Source: Woeseiaceae bacterium
GTDB lineage: Bacteria; Pseudomonadota; Gammaproteobacteria; Steroidobacterales; Woeseiaceae
NCBI GenBank assembly: GCA_030065915.1
Contig: JASJCQ010000003.1
Location: forward strand, 1 to 64,000
DNA length: 64,000 bases
Direction: 5' to 3'
A model generated the notes under the pieces. That model did not search any database and was not told where the DNA came from. It saw only the letters and a list, made by a program, of their open reading frames with translations. Position numbers and translations under genes: made by a program. Numbering within the stretch: position 1 is the first letter of the stretch; every line of letters starts with the position of its first letter. This document shows, in pieces, positions 9,098-17,719 of this stretch.

Positions 9098-9326
9098 TTG
9101 TTATTTCTCCTTCTACGGGCTTCTGTTCCAACGGCCCGGTTTCTTCGCGGCGTCAATCAGTCGAGCTCGAGCGACAGACGCCGGCCGACTATCCTACCGC
9201 GTTATTCATTGCGTGGGTCGCTCGCCTGTCCTTACTTCCACCCTGCCTGTCGAGAGCCGCCCCCTTCGTCCTGGTGCGTTACTTTCAGTCGGCAGACCCA
9301 AGAGCACCCGCACTCAGTCTTCTGCG

Positions 9327-10391
9327 CTATTTCCAGCCAGCCCTGTCGAACACCTTGACGGCTTCGGCCTGGTGCACGCCAAGCTCGCCAGCATTCAGCG
9401 AGTCAGCCTCGAACGAGCCCAGCGATTGCAGCGCATCGGAACCCGGCAACCCGGCAACGGCGGGATACTCGTGATTGCCGTTGGCGAAGTATTGCTGGGC
9501 GGACTCGGTGGTCAGGTACTCGAGAAAACGAATGGCGTTGTCCCGGTTGGGTGCCGTCTTGATGACTCCGGCGCCACTGATATTTACATGGGTGCCGGTC
9601 GTTCCCTGGTTCGGGAAGATCACACCGATGTTGTCGACGATGGCATTGTCTTCGGGATTGTCTGACGCCTTCAGGCGAGCAATGTAATAGGTGTTGGCGA
9701 CGCCGATCTGGCATTCGCCGCTGGCGACCGCACGGATCTGGCCGGTGTCGTTGCTCTGCGGCTCCCTTGCGAAGTTTGCGACGACGCCACGCGCCCATTC
9801 CTCTGCCGCCTCGCTACCGTAGCGAGACACGATGCTCGCAAGCAGCGAGATATTGTAGATGTTGCCCGACGAGCGGATACATACCTTGCCTGCGTAGGCC
9901 GGGTCGGCGAGATCCTGGTAGGTCGCCAGTCCTTCGGGAACACCCGCCGCTTTGTTATAGACAATGACGCGCGCGCGCGTCGACAGGCCGAACCAGGCGC
10001 CTTCCGAATGACGCAGGGACTCGGGTATGCGACTCGAAAGAACCTCCGACTCGATCGGCGCGAAAATGCCGGCCTCCTCAGCGCGCCACAGCCGTCCCGC
10101 ATCGACGGTAATCAGCAGGTCAGCCGGGCTGAACTCGCCTTCGGACTGGATCCGGGCGATGAGTTCGTCCGCGCCGGCTTCGATGCGGTTGACCTCAATA
10201 CCGGTCGCGGCCGTGAAGTCCTCGTACAACGCGAGGTCCGTGTCGTAGTGACGCGAAGAATAGACGTTCACGACGCCGTTGGCGCCCGGAGCGTCAGCGG
10301 GAGTCGTGCCCGTTTCAGAGTTGGTTTCCGTGCCGCAGCCGACGAGCAGCAGCGAAGTCACGATGAAACCACCGAGGATTCGGTTCAGCAT
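9327..10391 (-). CDS. fbpA: Fe(III) ABC transporter periplasmic binding lipoprotein
   Basis: A 354-aa solute-binding protein with lipobox LLLVGC. The mature protein starts with VVNVYSSRHYDTDLALYEDF, characteristic of the FbpA/FutA/AfuA ferric-binding class. The two adjacent tyrosines that coordinate Fe(III) in this family are visible in GVANTYYIARL. The GTHVNISGAGVIKTAPNRDNA segment and the C-terminal EYLTTESAQQYFANGNHEYP fit the same class. It is the second gene of a minus-strand unit, 32 bp after the ATPase gene. A long palindrome (10426-10450) lies in the short gap and may set its expression. The permease is on the opposite strand. Confidence 0.9.
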   Translation of the reverse strand: MLNRILGGFIVTSLLLVGCGTETNSETGTTPADAPGANGVVNVYSSRHYDTDLALYEDFTAATGIEVNRIEAGADELIARIQSEGEFSPADLLITVDAGRLWRAEEAGIFAPIESEVLSSRIPESLRHSEGAWFGLSTRARVIVYNKAAGVPEGLATYQDLADPAYAGKVCIRSSGNIYNISLLASIVSRYGSEAAEEWARGVVANFAREPQSNDTGQIRAVASGECQIGVANTYYIARLKASDNPEDNAIVDNIGVIFPNQGTTGTHVNISGAGVIKTAPNRDNAIRFLEYLTTESAQQYFANGNHEYPAVAGLPGSDALQSLGSFEADSLNAGELGVHQAEAVKVFDRAGWK

Positions 10392-10423
10392 GGGGACTCT
10401 CTGGAGATGAAAGGAAGCAGAGC

Positions 10424-11467
10424 TTATTGCGAATGAGTCTTATTCGCAATGTTCTCGGGAAATACGCGCTCGTGCATCGGCCGAACCAGGACCCGCGTAC
10501 CGGAAGAAATCTCGTGTGGCCGCCCGATTCGAACGCGGATGACGCTCTCATCCGGAGCCTGAACGCAAACCAGGTCGTCCGCGCCGGACACTCGCAGCTC
10601 GGCGACCGGTAAGCCCTCCGGGTGCGCTTCCACAGTCATGCCGTCGGGGCGAACCAGCAGTTCCAGTTCGCAGTCCGCCGGCGCCGCAATGGCGAGGCAG
10701 TCGGCCGGCCAGTCACCGAAGGCGGTCTCGATGGTGTCGCCGGACTTGCGCGCGCGGATGCGTTGAGTCTGGCCGAACAGGCGCGCGACGCTGGCGTGGG
10801 CCGGGTGGTCGAACAGGTCACGCGGCGAGCCTTGCTGGACGACACGTCCCTCATCGAGCGCGATGACGATGTCGGCGAGCGCAGTGACGTCGTCGCTGTC
10901 GTGGGTGACGAACACAGCAACCATGTCGAGTTCGGTGACGAGCTGTCGCGTTGCATCTCGAAGCTGGCGACGCAGAGCTTGGTCGAGATTGGCATAGGGC
11001 TCGTCGAAGAGCAGCACTCGCGGCTTCGGCGCCAGCGCGCGCGCCAGCGCGACACGTTGTCGCTGGCCGCCGGACAGCTCGTGCGGGTGGCGCTTTTCCA
11101 GTCCTGCCAGGTCGGTGAGCCCGATCAGCTCTGCGATTTGCGTGCCCGACGCTCCGTCGCGGAGCCCGAAGCCGATGTTCTGCTCGACCGTCAGGTGCGG
11201 GAACAGGGCTCCTTCCTGGAAAACCAGGCCCACCGAACGCTGCTCGGGCGGCACGTTCAGCCCGGGCGCGGACACAGGCTGGTCGTCGACGTGAATCTCA
11301 CCCTGCTGCACCAGGAGCAGGCCCGCCGCGAGGCGCAACAGCGTGCTCTTGCCACAGCCGGACGGGCCAACCACGCAGGTGATGGCACCGGCGGGGGCGG
11401 CAAAACTCACGTCGCGCAAAACGGGCGTTCGCTCGTACGCGAAATGTATAGAATCGAAGCGGAGCAT
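10424..11467 (-). CDS. fbpC: Fe(III) ABC transporter ATP-binding protein
   Basis: A 347-aa ATPase. Walker A is GPSGCGKSTLLR, the signature LSGGQRQRVALARAL, and Walker B VLLFDEPYANLD followed by the switch histidine in VFVTHDSDD. A C-terminal domain of about 110 residues (TOBE-like, GDTIETAFGDWPADCLA and onwards) fits the FbpC/AfuC subfamily, which energises Fe(III) uptake together with an inner-membrane FbpB permease. It starts only 22 bp from the divergent permease start, so any promoter must overlap coding sequence on one side. It is followed directly by the binding-protein gene. Confidence 0.92.
   Translation of the reverse strand: MLRFDSIHFAYERTPVLRDVSFAAPAGAITCVVGPSGCGKSTLLRLAAGLLLVQQGEIHVDDQPVSAPGLNVPPEQRSVGLVFQEGALFPHLTVEQNIGFGLRDGASGTQIAELIGLTDLAGLEKRHPHELSGGQRQRVALARALAPKPRVLLFDEPYANLDQALRRQLRDATRQLVTELDMVAVFVTHDSDDVTALADIVIALDEGRVVQQGSPRDLFDHPAHASVARLFGQTQRIRARKSGDTIETAFGDWPADCLAIAAPADCELELLVRPDGMTVEAHPEGLPVAELRVSGADDLVCVQAPDESVIRVRIGRPHEISSGTRVLVRPMHERVFPENIANKTHSQ
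10426..10450. promoter_or_regulatory. Palindrome in the fbpC-fbpA junction
   Basis: A perfect inverted repeat with 9-bp arms (ATTGCGAAT, 7-nt spacer, ATTCGCAAT). It overlaps the last codons of fbpC and lies 35 bp upstream of the fbpA start. It could be an operator for an iron regulator, since the inner AATGAG/CTTATT half-sites vaguely resemble a Fur box, or an RNA hairpin that stabilises or separates the binding-protein transcript. Sequence alone does not decide between these. Confidence 0.5.
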
Positions 11468-11489
11468 TACGTCGGAAAGACTTTGGCTG

Positions 11490-13172
11490 ATGGCAACAAA
11501 CCAGACTTACATCCATAAGAGTATGACCGTTTCCGGCCGGTTTGCCAGTGGCCTGTCACTGCTGTCGACGATAATCGTCACGATCGTCGTCGCGGCGCCG
11601 ATCGTCGCCGTTGTGTTTGCGGCGTGGGCACCGGCCGACGCCGCCTGGCAGCATCTGTCCGAAACCGTGCTCGGTGACTACATCGTTAATACCTTGTTGC
11701 TGATGCTGCTGACGGGCTTGCTGGCCGGCGCGCTCGGCATCTCGACGGCCTGGCTTGTTGCAACCTGCCGCTTCCCGGGACATGCCTGGCTGTCATGGAT
11801 GCTCGTGCTGCCGCTGGCGGCGCCCGCCTACGTCGTCGCCTATGCCTACACTGACCTGCTGGACGTATCGGGCCCGGTGCAGACAACGCTTAGAAACATG
11901 CTGGGGTTGGGCATCGACCAGTTGGCTCTCAGTGGCGTGCGCAGCCTGCCCGGCGCGGCCGTGATGCTCAGCCTGGTGCTGTACCCATACGTGTACCTGC
12001 TGTGCCGGTCGAGTTTCGTGACGTCGGCGAGTACACATTTCGAAGCGGCGCGCACATTGGGCCGTTCTCCGATGAGCGCATTCCTGACGATCGCGATACC
12101 CGCCGCGCGACCGGCGATCGCCGGTGGCGTCGCTCTCGTCGTCATGGAAACGCTTGCGGACTTCGGCGTCGTGCAGCACTTCTCCGTACCGACGTTCAGC
12201 ACCGGCATCTACCGGACCTGGATCGGCCTCGGCGAACCGGCCGCGGCGATGCGACTCGCGTTCCTGATGCTGGGGCTGGTGGCCTTGCTGGTCGGGCTCG
12301 AAGTGCTGGGCCGCCGTGGCAAACCGGACGTGTACGCGCTCGGCAATCCGCTCAGGTTCGAACTGCATGGAGCAAAGGCCGTCGCTGCTACGGCAGTGTG
12401 TGCATTGCCCGTCCTGTTTGGCTTTGTCATCCCGGTCGCACTGCTCCTTTACTACCAGGCCACCGGCGGTGGCGACCCGCTGGCGGGCGCGCGTTTCTTC
12501 GATTTTGCAAAGAACAGCGTCATCGTTTCACTGGCCGCCGCCATCGTCGCTACGCTGTTTGCGTTGCTCCTCGCGAGCACGGCGAGGCGCGTGCCCGGAC
12601 GTCTCACCGGCGCAGCGATTCGGATCAGCACGCTGGGCTATGCACTGCCGGGCACACTCCTGGCCGTCGGATTGCTCAGCGCAACCACGGATCTCGATCG
12701 CGCACTTACGACAGCGCTTCGCGACAACTTCGGCTACAGCGGTAGCCTCGTCTTATCCGGCACGGCGTTTCTTCTCATTTATGCCTACGCCTGCCGATTC
12801 CTGACGGTTTCCTACAATAGCGTTCACGCCGGCTTTGCCGGCCTGTCGCCGGCGTTCGATGCCGCGGCGCGAACGCTGGGTGCGACGCCAGGTGACGTCG
12901 TCAGGCGCATCCACGTCCCGCTATTGCGACCGAGCCTGATCGCGGCACTGCTGCTGGTGTTCGTCGACGCGATGCGCGAGCTGCCGGCCACGTTGCTGCT
13001 GCGGCCGTTCAACTTCGACACGCTGGCGACGCGGGTCTACTGGCTGGCCAGTGATGAGAAGCTAGCGGAGGCCGCCAGCGCTGCGTTGCTGATCGTGGCG
13101 CTCGGTGTAGGACCTGCGCTGCTTGCCAACCGGGTCGCGCTGTCGGCCGCCAGGAAGCGGACGTCTCAATAA
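11490..13172 (+). CDS. fbpB: Fe(III) ABC transporter permease
   Basis: A 560-aa permease with about twelve hydrophobic segments, the double-length FbpB/CysW-like architecture with two permease domains. Each half carries an EAA loop: FEAARTLGRSPMSAFLTIAIP near residue 180 and FDAAARTLGATPGDVVRRIHVP near residue 465. These contact the ATPase. The ATG at 11490 has GGAAAG ten bases upstream; an internal ATG at 11523 is an alternative with poorer spacing. It is transcribed divergently from fbpC-fbpA. All three components are therefore present, but the usual single A-B-C operon order is broken, and both promoters must fit in or around a 22-bp gap. Confidence 0.92.
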   Translation: MATNQTYIHKSMTVSGRFASGLSLLSTIIVTIVVAAPIVAVVFAAWAPADAAWQHLSETVLGDYIVNTLLLMLLTGLLAGALGISTAWLVATCRFPGHAWLSWMLVLPLAAPAYVVAYAYTDLLDVSGPVQTTLRNMLGLGIDQLALSGVRSLPGAAVMLSLVLYPYVYLLCRSSFVTSASTHFEAARTLGRSPMSAFLTIAIPAARPAIAGGVALVVMETLADFGVVQHFSVPTFSTGIYRTWIGLGEPAAAMRLAFLMLGLVALLVGLEVLGRRGKPDVYALGNPLRFELHGAKAVAATAVCALPVLFGFVIPVALLLYYQATGGGDPLAGARFFDFAKNSVIVSLAAAIVATLFALLLASTARRVPGRLTGAAIRISTLGYALPGTLLAVGLLSATTDLDRALTTALRDNFGYSGSLVLSGTAFLLIYAYACRFLTVSYNSVHAGFAGLSPAFDAAARTLGATPGDVVRRIHVPLLRPSLIAALLLVFVDAMRELPATLLLRPFNFDTLATRVYWLASDEKLAEAASAALLIVALGVGPALLANRVALSAARKRTSQ

Positions 13173-13223
13173 GGCGCACGAAGGATCGCAGACGAACCCA
13201 CTGCGCTAGCTGAATCGCAGCTG

Positions 13224-13243
13224 GTCCTTTTACCGATAAGGAC
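13224..13243. terminator. Weak hairpin between convergent genes
   Basis: Arms GTCCTT (13224-13229) and AAGGAC (13238-13243) flank an 8-nt loop and touch the stop codon of the vWA gene. There is no T-tract. This is a possible terminator of the permease or vWA transcript, weakly supported. Confidence 0.3.
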
Positions 13244-14658
13244 TACTGCGACAGCTCAACGCTGACTTCCGTCAGATCGCCCGGCGTGACCTCGGTAATC
13301 ACCTCCGTTCGATCTCCCCGAACCTCCCTGATCTTCACCGTGTATAGCCCCGGCATCAGGTCGAAACTGACGGGGTTCTTGGATTCGTTAGCGTAGGCCC
13401 GTCGACCCACAACGCTGCGGTCGTCGGCATCGTAGATCTGCACGACGGCATCGATCAGGATATCCGCTCGGCGCACCTCAACGGATAATGTGCCGCTCTT
13501 GAAGTCGTGCTGTATCTCCGTGGTCTCACCACCTGCGATCGCAACATTCTCGAAGCGCTGCTCGACACTGCCCTTCAGTTCCACTGACTTCACTTCAACG
13601 TCGTACGAACCGGCAGGCACCGTAAGCACGCGTGGGTTGCTCGTCGCGGCGACGTAGGTTCGACCGGCGGCGACCTGCTGTCGCTCTCCACGAGACAGTA
13701 CACGTACGGTGGCATCGCTCAGTTCCCCGTTTCTTGTCACGAGCACAGAAACCTGTCCCGAGCTGAAGTCGAACGCGCGCTCCACGAGACCGCCGTCTGT
13801 GATTGCGAAATCAAACTGGAACGATGGCCGTCCGCCGATACCGACTGCCGCGACGGTCGCCGTGTAGCGCCCGTCTTCCAGGGGAATCCGCCGCGGGTTC
13901 GTTTCGTCCGACACATAGGTGCGTCCGCCGTCGACCCGCTCGTCCGTCTCGGCGTCGAAGACATTGACCGACGCATCCTGTAGTCCACCGTTTGCCGTAA
14001 CCGTAACCGCGAGGCGACCGTCCGGTGTTTCGGGTTTTTCATAGGCCGTGACCAGTGCGTCCGACAACTGCGCCGCATCCTCAACAGCCAGGTACAGCCC
14101 TCCGCCCGCCTGCGCCGCGCATTCCAGCTGCGCTGTATCTTCTCCGGCAACGTCGAATCCGACGACGTGCAATACGAACGGAAGGCCAGACGCCTTTGCC
14201 GCACTGACCGCCTGGCATGGGTCCCGGGAGCAGGTCTCCAGCCCGTCGCTGATCAGGATGACTGACGCTCGCGACTCAGGATCAATCAAGTCGAAGGCGA
14301 CTTCGAGGGATGCAGTAATCGGGGTCTTACCCTTCGGCGAAACCGAGTTGATCGTCGACTTGAGGTCGTCCTTGTCGATGGGTTGTACGTCTGCCAGTGT
14401 CTCGATGTCTTCGCAGTCACCTTCCGTTCTGTGACCGTAGGCAACGAGACCGACCTCGGTATCGTCCGGCAGTTCATCAATCAACTGCCCGACGGCACGC
14501 CGCGCGATGACAATCTTGTTCTCGCCGTCGATCTGCCCCCACATCGAGTTCGACGCATCGAGCACGAGGATCAGGTCGTTTCCGGACGACTCCGCGCTCG
14601 CAGTTATCGAGATCAGCAACGAAGCCGCAAGAGCAATCAGTGTGTGTTTCGAGCGCAT
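13243..14658 (-). CDS. Secreted von Willebrand factor A domain protein with PEGA-like repeats
   Basis: A 471-aa protein with a signal peptide (HTLIALAASLLISITASAES). Residues about 27-200 form a vWA domain with an intact metal-ion-dependent adhesion site (LVLDASNSMWGQ, then TPITASLEVAFD and LISDGLETC). Paired cysteines in GDCEDIE and CSRDPC suggest periplasmic disulfides. The rest is three copies of a roughly 90-residue beta-sandwich repeat, each with the pattern of a strand (LAVTVTANGGLQDASV), the phrase GRTYV or RRAYA, and a closing strand near LPxGxYxxxV, like PEGA or carboxypeptidase-regulatory modules. It is probably a periplasmic or surface protein involved in protein contacts. It stands alone. 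Confidence 0.8.
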   Translation of the reverse strand: MRSKHTLIALAASLLISITASAESSGNDLILVLDASNSMWGQIDGENKIVIARRAVGQLIDELPDDTEVGLVAYGHRTEGDCEDIETLADVQPIDKDDLKSTINSVSPKGKTPITASLEVAFDLIDPESRASVILISDGLETCSRDPCQAVSAAKASGLPFVLHVVGFDVAGEDTAQLECAAQAGGGLYLAVEDAAQLSDALVTAYEKPETPDGRLAVTVTANGGLQDASVNVFDAETDERVDGGRTYVSDETNPRRIPLEDGRYTATVAAVGIGGRPSFQFDFAITDGGLVERAFDFSSGQVSVLVTRNGELSDATVRVLSRGERQQVAAGRTYVAATSNPRVLTVPAGSYDVEVKSVELKGSVEQRFENVAIAGGETTEIQHDFKSGTLSVEVRRADILIDAVVQIYDADDRSVVGRRAYANESKNPVSFDLMPGLYTVKIREVRGDRTEVITEVTPGDLTEVSVELSQ

Positions 14659-14985
14659 GGGCGGAAGCCTCCGTCCGACGAAGCGGTCACAAGAGTATAG
14701 CGGTTTGGACCGATGTTGCTTTGCGGGCGGTGACAGGCAGGCGTGATGCTTACGCCGCGCTTTTTACTGCAGGCAACCGCCAGTGCAGAGGTGCTTTCTG
14801 GAAATGAAAGGCGTAGGAACGCGAATGGCAGCTTCTCCCAAAGCAGCCGCTTGAGAGTCTTGTTTGGGGCAATCGAGACCTTCTGCTATCGGCCAGAAGC
14901 GGACTTCCGTAGCTCAACCGCTAGTAGCGATTCTATTGAACTCACCACGGAGTTCGTCGACGAGGTGCGGTTGGCCGGTAACCGA
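14659..14985. other. Gene-free stretch at the start of the accessory island
   Basis: No convincing ORF. The right half contains repeat copy A (14824-14908). The composition becomes visibly AT-richer from about 14,760, marking the left boundary of the accessory island. No integrase, attachment site or insertion-sequence end was recognised. Confidence 0.5.
14824..14908. repeat. Two-hairpin dispersed repeat, copy A
   Basis: Two imperfect palindromic units of about 27 bp lie about 30 bp apart. Unit 1 starts GGCAGCTTCTCCCAAAGCAG and unit 2 reads TCTGCTATCGGCCAGAAGCG. Both match the loose motif [G/T]xCxGCxxxxGGxCAxxAGCxGxC shared with copies B-E. The copy lies immediately 3' of the gene at 14986-15189. 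Confidence 0.55.
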
Positions 14986-15189
14986 TTATCCCAGATAGGT
15001 CTCGGCTGATATGCTCAGCGTTCCATCTCGCCCCTTAGCCTCCCACTGATGCAATTCCTGCGATCCGGCTACGCCGTACGTTTCATCTTCGCACTCATAG
15101 CCGAGTGATTTGAGGCTGTTAGCCAAATGGTCGAACAGAGCCTTGTCGAACTCTCTTCCAACAATCCAGGTCTTCGAAGACTCTTCCAC
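14986..15189 (-). CDS. Small hypothetical protein in repeat-flanked island
   Basis: A 67-aa protein from a GTG start, with no signal peptide and no membrane segment. It alternates charged helix (REFDKALFDHLANSLKSLG) with a strand-rich C-terminus (WEAKGRDGTLSISAETYLG). Two cysteines/acidic residues in YECEDE are unremarkable. It has no recognised family. Support for coding comes from sensible residue composition, its placement between repeat copies A and B with its start 13 bp from copy B, and the same strand as its four island neighbours. The ribosome-binding site is weak, so the start is uncertain. Confidence 0.5.
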   Translation of the reverse strand: MEESSKTWIVGREFDKALFDHLANSLKSLGYECEDETYGVAGSQELHQWEAKGRDGTLSISAETYLG

Positions 15190-15201
15190 GGTGCGAGTAC
15201 T

Positions 15202-15280
15202 GATGTCTGCAATGGGTCAGGAGCCGTCAGTCTACCGCAAAACGTCTGGGCGGCTGTTTACGGCCAAGAGCAGTCATTTA
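15202..15280. repeat. Two-hairpin dispersed repeat, copy B
   Basis: Unit 1 (about 15202-15231) begins TGTCTGCAATGGGTCAGGAG. Unit 2 (about 15250-15280) begins CGGCTGTTTACGGCCAAGAG. Spacing and motif are as in copies C-E. It lies 3' of the lipoprotein gene at 15308-16057 and 5' of the 67-aa gene. Confidence 0.6.
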
Positions 15281-15307
15281 GGATCGAGTTCGACAATGAC
15301 ATGAACG

Positions 15308-16057
15308 TCAGTCAACGTATGCGCCGCCTGTCTCTATCTCCAGTGGCAACACAATGCCTTTTGTAGGAAAGAATCGACCTGTGAAGTTGAACCCCGGCTT
15401 AGACGGCCCCGGTCTCGGGCAACTCAAAGTTGAATAAAAATCTTGATACGGCACGCCGGCCAATATCATCGGCCTGGATTCTCTGTAGACGACAGCCGAT
15501 TTTTGAAGCGTGCCGCAGCCATGCGGGAACATCGAAGACACTTGATCCGTGAAACCACTCCATATTCGAGTGGAGACTGCCGCTGTAGACAGGTCTCGTG
15601 GCTCGCTCGGCCCTTCGTGCCGCTCCGATATATACCATGCAAAGCTGTCAGACTGTTCGAATCGAATCCTATTGATCATCTCAGGCTCTATCGTTTCAAA
15701 CTGATCAAACGACTCGACCGCTCCACGCCACAAATTCAAATCCAAGTAAACCCGGGAAACGATAGCGGAATGGCAATAAATTATGACGTGGACAGTAGGA
15801 ATTTGTGTTCGATCACCATCAGCCTGCCGTAACCCAATCACTGAGTAGAGCGACATGTAAACGCTCATCTCTTGAGAACCTACTTTTGATTCCGATTCGC
15901 AGCCGAATGCATGCTCCATATTCTGTTTGAATGACAAGATAAACGGATCGTTGCGTATCTTTGCTTCGACGGTTTCCAAAAGTTCTGTCTCGGATCTGAC
16001 ACACCCGCCTAGCAATACGGCAATCAATAGAGCAGTGATTTTGAAAAGAACTCGCAC
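15308..16057 (-). CDS. Hypothetical lipoprotein in repeat-flanked island
   Basis: A 249-aa lipoprotein. The GTG at 16057 was chosen because it gives a compact signal peptide (VRVLFKITALLIAVLLGGC) starting 18 bp from repeat copy C. The upstream ATGs at 16093 and 16117 lie inside the repeat itself. After lipidation at the Cys of LLGGC the mature domain is mixed alpha/beta with several cysteines (HAFGCES, IIYCHS, PHGCGT, LSCPRPG), consistent with disulfide-bonded periplasmic folding. No family is recognised. Low Arg/GC codon use compared with flanking chromosomal genes suggests a transferred gene. Confidence 0.6.
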   Translation of the reverse strand: MRVLFKITALLIAVLLGGCVRSETELLETVEAKIRNDPFILSFKQNMEHAFGCESESKVGSQEMSVYMSLYSVIGLRQADGDRTQIPTVHVIIYCHSAIVSRVYLDLNLWRGAVESFDQFETIEPEMINRIRFEQSDSFAWYISERHEGPSEPRDLSTAAVSTRIWSGFTDQVSSMFPHGCGTLQKSAVVYRESRPMILAGVPYQDFYSTLSCPRPGPSKPGFNFTGRFFPTKGIVLPLEIETGGAYVD

Positions 16058-16074
16058 AGACTTAAGGTTACTCC

Positions 16075-16150
16075 AATGTCCGCTTTGGTTCATAAGCTGC
16101 GAGACTACTTCAAACATCTGACCGGCTGGTCACCGCCAATAGCGGCCGCC
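16075..16150. repeat. Two-hairpin dispersed repeat, copy C
   Basis: Unit 1 (16075-16105) begins ATGTCCGCTTTGGTTCATAA and unit 2 (16121-16150) reads GGCTGGTCACCGCCAATAGC, both foldable into short hairpins. It lies between the lipoprotein gene (its 5' side) and the 159-aa gene (its 3' side). Confidence 0.6.
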
Positions 16151-16228
16151 GGCTCCACATTGCGACGATGTCCGTTTCTTTCGGCAATCCGAAAATCTGA
16201 CGCTATTAAACAGGTCTGGCTGTACAGC

Positions 16229-16708
16229 TCATGTTTCGATAATGGTGTACTTTATTTCGGAACCAGGTGGAAAATTAATCATCTTGGCGCCGTTTTCGAA
16301 GAGGGCACTGCCTTCCGGCCCGATGTAGAAGTCCCCGTATCTACTCCACTCCTTCCTGACCCATCGAGCTAGCTTGTGATAGAACCGTCGCGTCTGTTCG
16401 TACATTTCCGGTGAGTCGTTGCAACAAGAGATGGAGCCAAGCACCAGGTAGGGGTCTGAATAGTATGGCCTTATGAAATCAAGCAGCGGATGGCACGCTT
16501 CGATGTAAGCCCTACGGTCACCCCAGTCGACAGGCACAAGTTCGTCAATTGTTTTGGGCGATAGATAACAGCTAGGCCTGTGTTCGGGATCGTCCGGGAT
16601 ATCCTGACCCTCTAGCAGTGGAATCAAATTCAATCCAATGGAAAAGGCATACTCAGTCAGGCGCTGAGTGTCGCTCCTGCTACCGTATAAACCGATGGAA
16701 TGCCCCAT
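16229..16708 (-). CDS. Hypothetical protein in repeat-flanked island
   Basis: A 159-aa soluble protein. The ATG at 16708 has GAGG eight bases upstream. It starts MGHSIGLYGSRSDTQRLTEY, has adjacent cysteines in LGSISCCNDSPEMYEQ, and ends with an aromatic-rich domain (FYHKLARWVRKEWSRYGDFY, then IGPEGSALFENGAK). No signal peptide or membrane segment is seen. It resembles small stand-alone proteins of gene-cassette arrays, but no family could be named. It is followed on its 3' side by repeat copy C. Confidence 0.55.
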   Translation of the reverse strand: MGHSIGLYGSRSDTQRLTEYAFSIGLNLIPLLEGQDIPDDPEHRPSCYLSPKTIDELVPVDWGDRRAYIEACHPLLDFIRPYYSDPYLVLGSISCCNDSPEMYEQTRRFYHKLARWVRKEWSRYGDFYIGPEGSALFENGAKMINFPPGSEIKYTIIET

Positions 16709-16805
16709 CACCGCATCCTCGCTACCATCCCATCCGACTACGCGGTTGGCTCGAATCAGGCTTCCTAAGTCAGTCGACTGCGGATTTCTAAATGCTCAAC
16801 GCGAT

Positions 16806-16881
16806 CGGCCGCAAAGGGTCAGTAGAAGCCATCCTAACTCAAAATGCCTGGCCGGCTGATTACGGTCAGAAGCGGTCGCCC
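16806..16881. repeat. Two-hairpin dispersed repeat, copy D
   Basis: Unit 1 (about 16806-16832) contains GGCCGCAAAGGGTCAGTAGA and unit 2 (about 16851-16881) CCGGCTGATTACGGTCAGAA. It is most similar to copy E: both share GCAAAGGGTCAG and CTGGxCGGC. It lies 3' of the CPBP protease gene. Confidence 0.6.
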
Positions 16882-16917
16882 ATCTCGTACACTTCAGCCA
16901 GATATCTAAAGCGGATA

Positions 16918-17658
16918 CTAGGTGACTCTGTCCAACATTGACATCGTATTGAGGGTGCAATGAGCAATGATCAGAGGCCATAGGTTTCTATCGAACAGAA
17001 CGTAGCCAATACCCATTGCCAGGCCGATCAGGCCGACCGTTATTGATCGCTCCGATAGGTCATTCGTATGTCGGAAACCGAATATTGCAGCCTGGGCGAC
17101 TACTGCAATAGCCGTAGCGAGCGCGCCGTTGGAAAGTGCTTTTTCGATCCAGTTGATCAGGAACCCGCGGTCCAGGATTTCTTCAAGGGCTGACTGAAGC
17201 CAAACGAATGGAATGAACGCGAAGAACAGAGCCCAGTCACCGCGCATATCCCCGAACTTCGACACGGCGCTTTCTTCGGAACGGTCAGGCGCTAGCCCAA
17301 GGGCCAGTTGTTCATTTACTAATTGAAAGACAATGACAAGACCTATCGCTAAACCGAGAACCGCTGCCGTCGCGATGAGCGTGCTCTTGTAACTCCTGGG
17401 CGCACGTAGGCCCAAGTCTGCCCATGTCACGTTTCTGGCCTTCATTCGCCAGGCAGCGACAGCGAGCGTTGTCAGCGACCAGAATAGTCCGTTGGCGAGA
17501 AAACCGATTTCCGAGACGTACACTTTTCGTATCAAGAACATCACCGAAAGGTATATCGCCAAGTCGATGAGGAATGCTTGAGAGTTTGGTTGTCGCGGAT
17601 CGTCGGTTACATGTGCCGTTTCGTTGATGAGAGATCCCTTATGTCCGTTTAGGGCCAT
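16918..17658 (-). CDS. CPBP-family intramembrane metalloprotease
   Basis: A 246-aa integral membrane protein with six to eight hydrophobic segments. The three conserved CPBP (CAAX protease/bacteriocin-processing) motifs are all intact: EExxxR in ALEEILDRGFL, FxxxH in FGFRHTND, and HxxxN in IAHCTLNTMS. These supply the metal-binding and catalytic Glu and His residues of this glutamic-type membrane protease family. The ATG at 17658 was chosen; longer in-frame extensions upstream lack membrane character. It follows the DUF7079 gene by 61 bp. In accessory islands such genes often serve bacteriocin immunity or maturation, which is possible here but not shown. Confidence 0.75.
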   Translation of the reverse strand: MALNGHKGSLINETAHVTDDPRQPNSQAFLIDLAIYLSVMFLIRKVYVSEIGFLANGLFWSLTTLAVAAWRMKARNVTWADLGLRAPRSYKSTLIATAAVLGLAIGLVIVFQLVNEQLALGLAPDRSEESAVSKFGDMRGDWALFFAFIPFVWLQSALEEILDRGFLINWIEKALSNGALATAIAVVAQAAIFGFRHTNDLSERSITVGLIGLAMGIGYVLFDRNLWPLIIAHCTLNTMSMLDRVT

Positions 17659-17719
17659 GAGCCGGCAGTCTATCTCAAAACACGCGCGTGGATGGATTCG
17701 GTTACTTCCAGCCGCCCAT

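Noticed and set aside
11846-12368. Antisense frames within the fbpB permease
   Set aside because: The permease has intact EAA loops and membrane segments in the plus frame; antisense products lack recognisable features.
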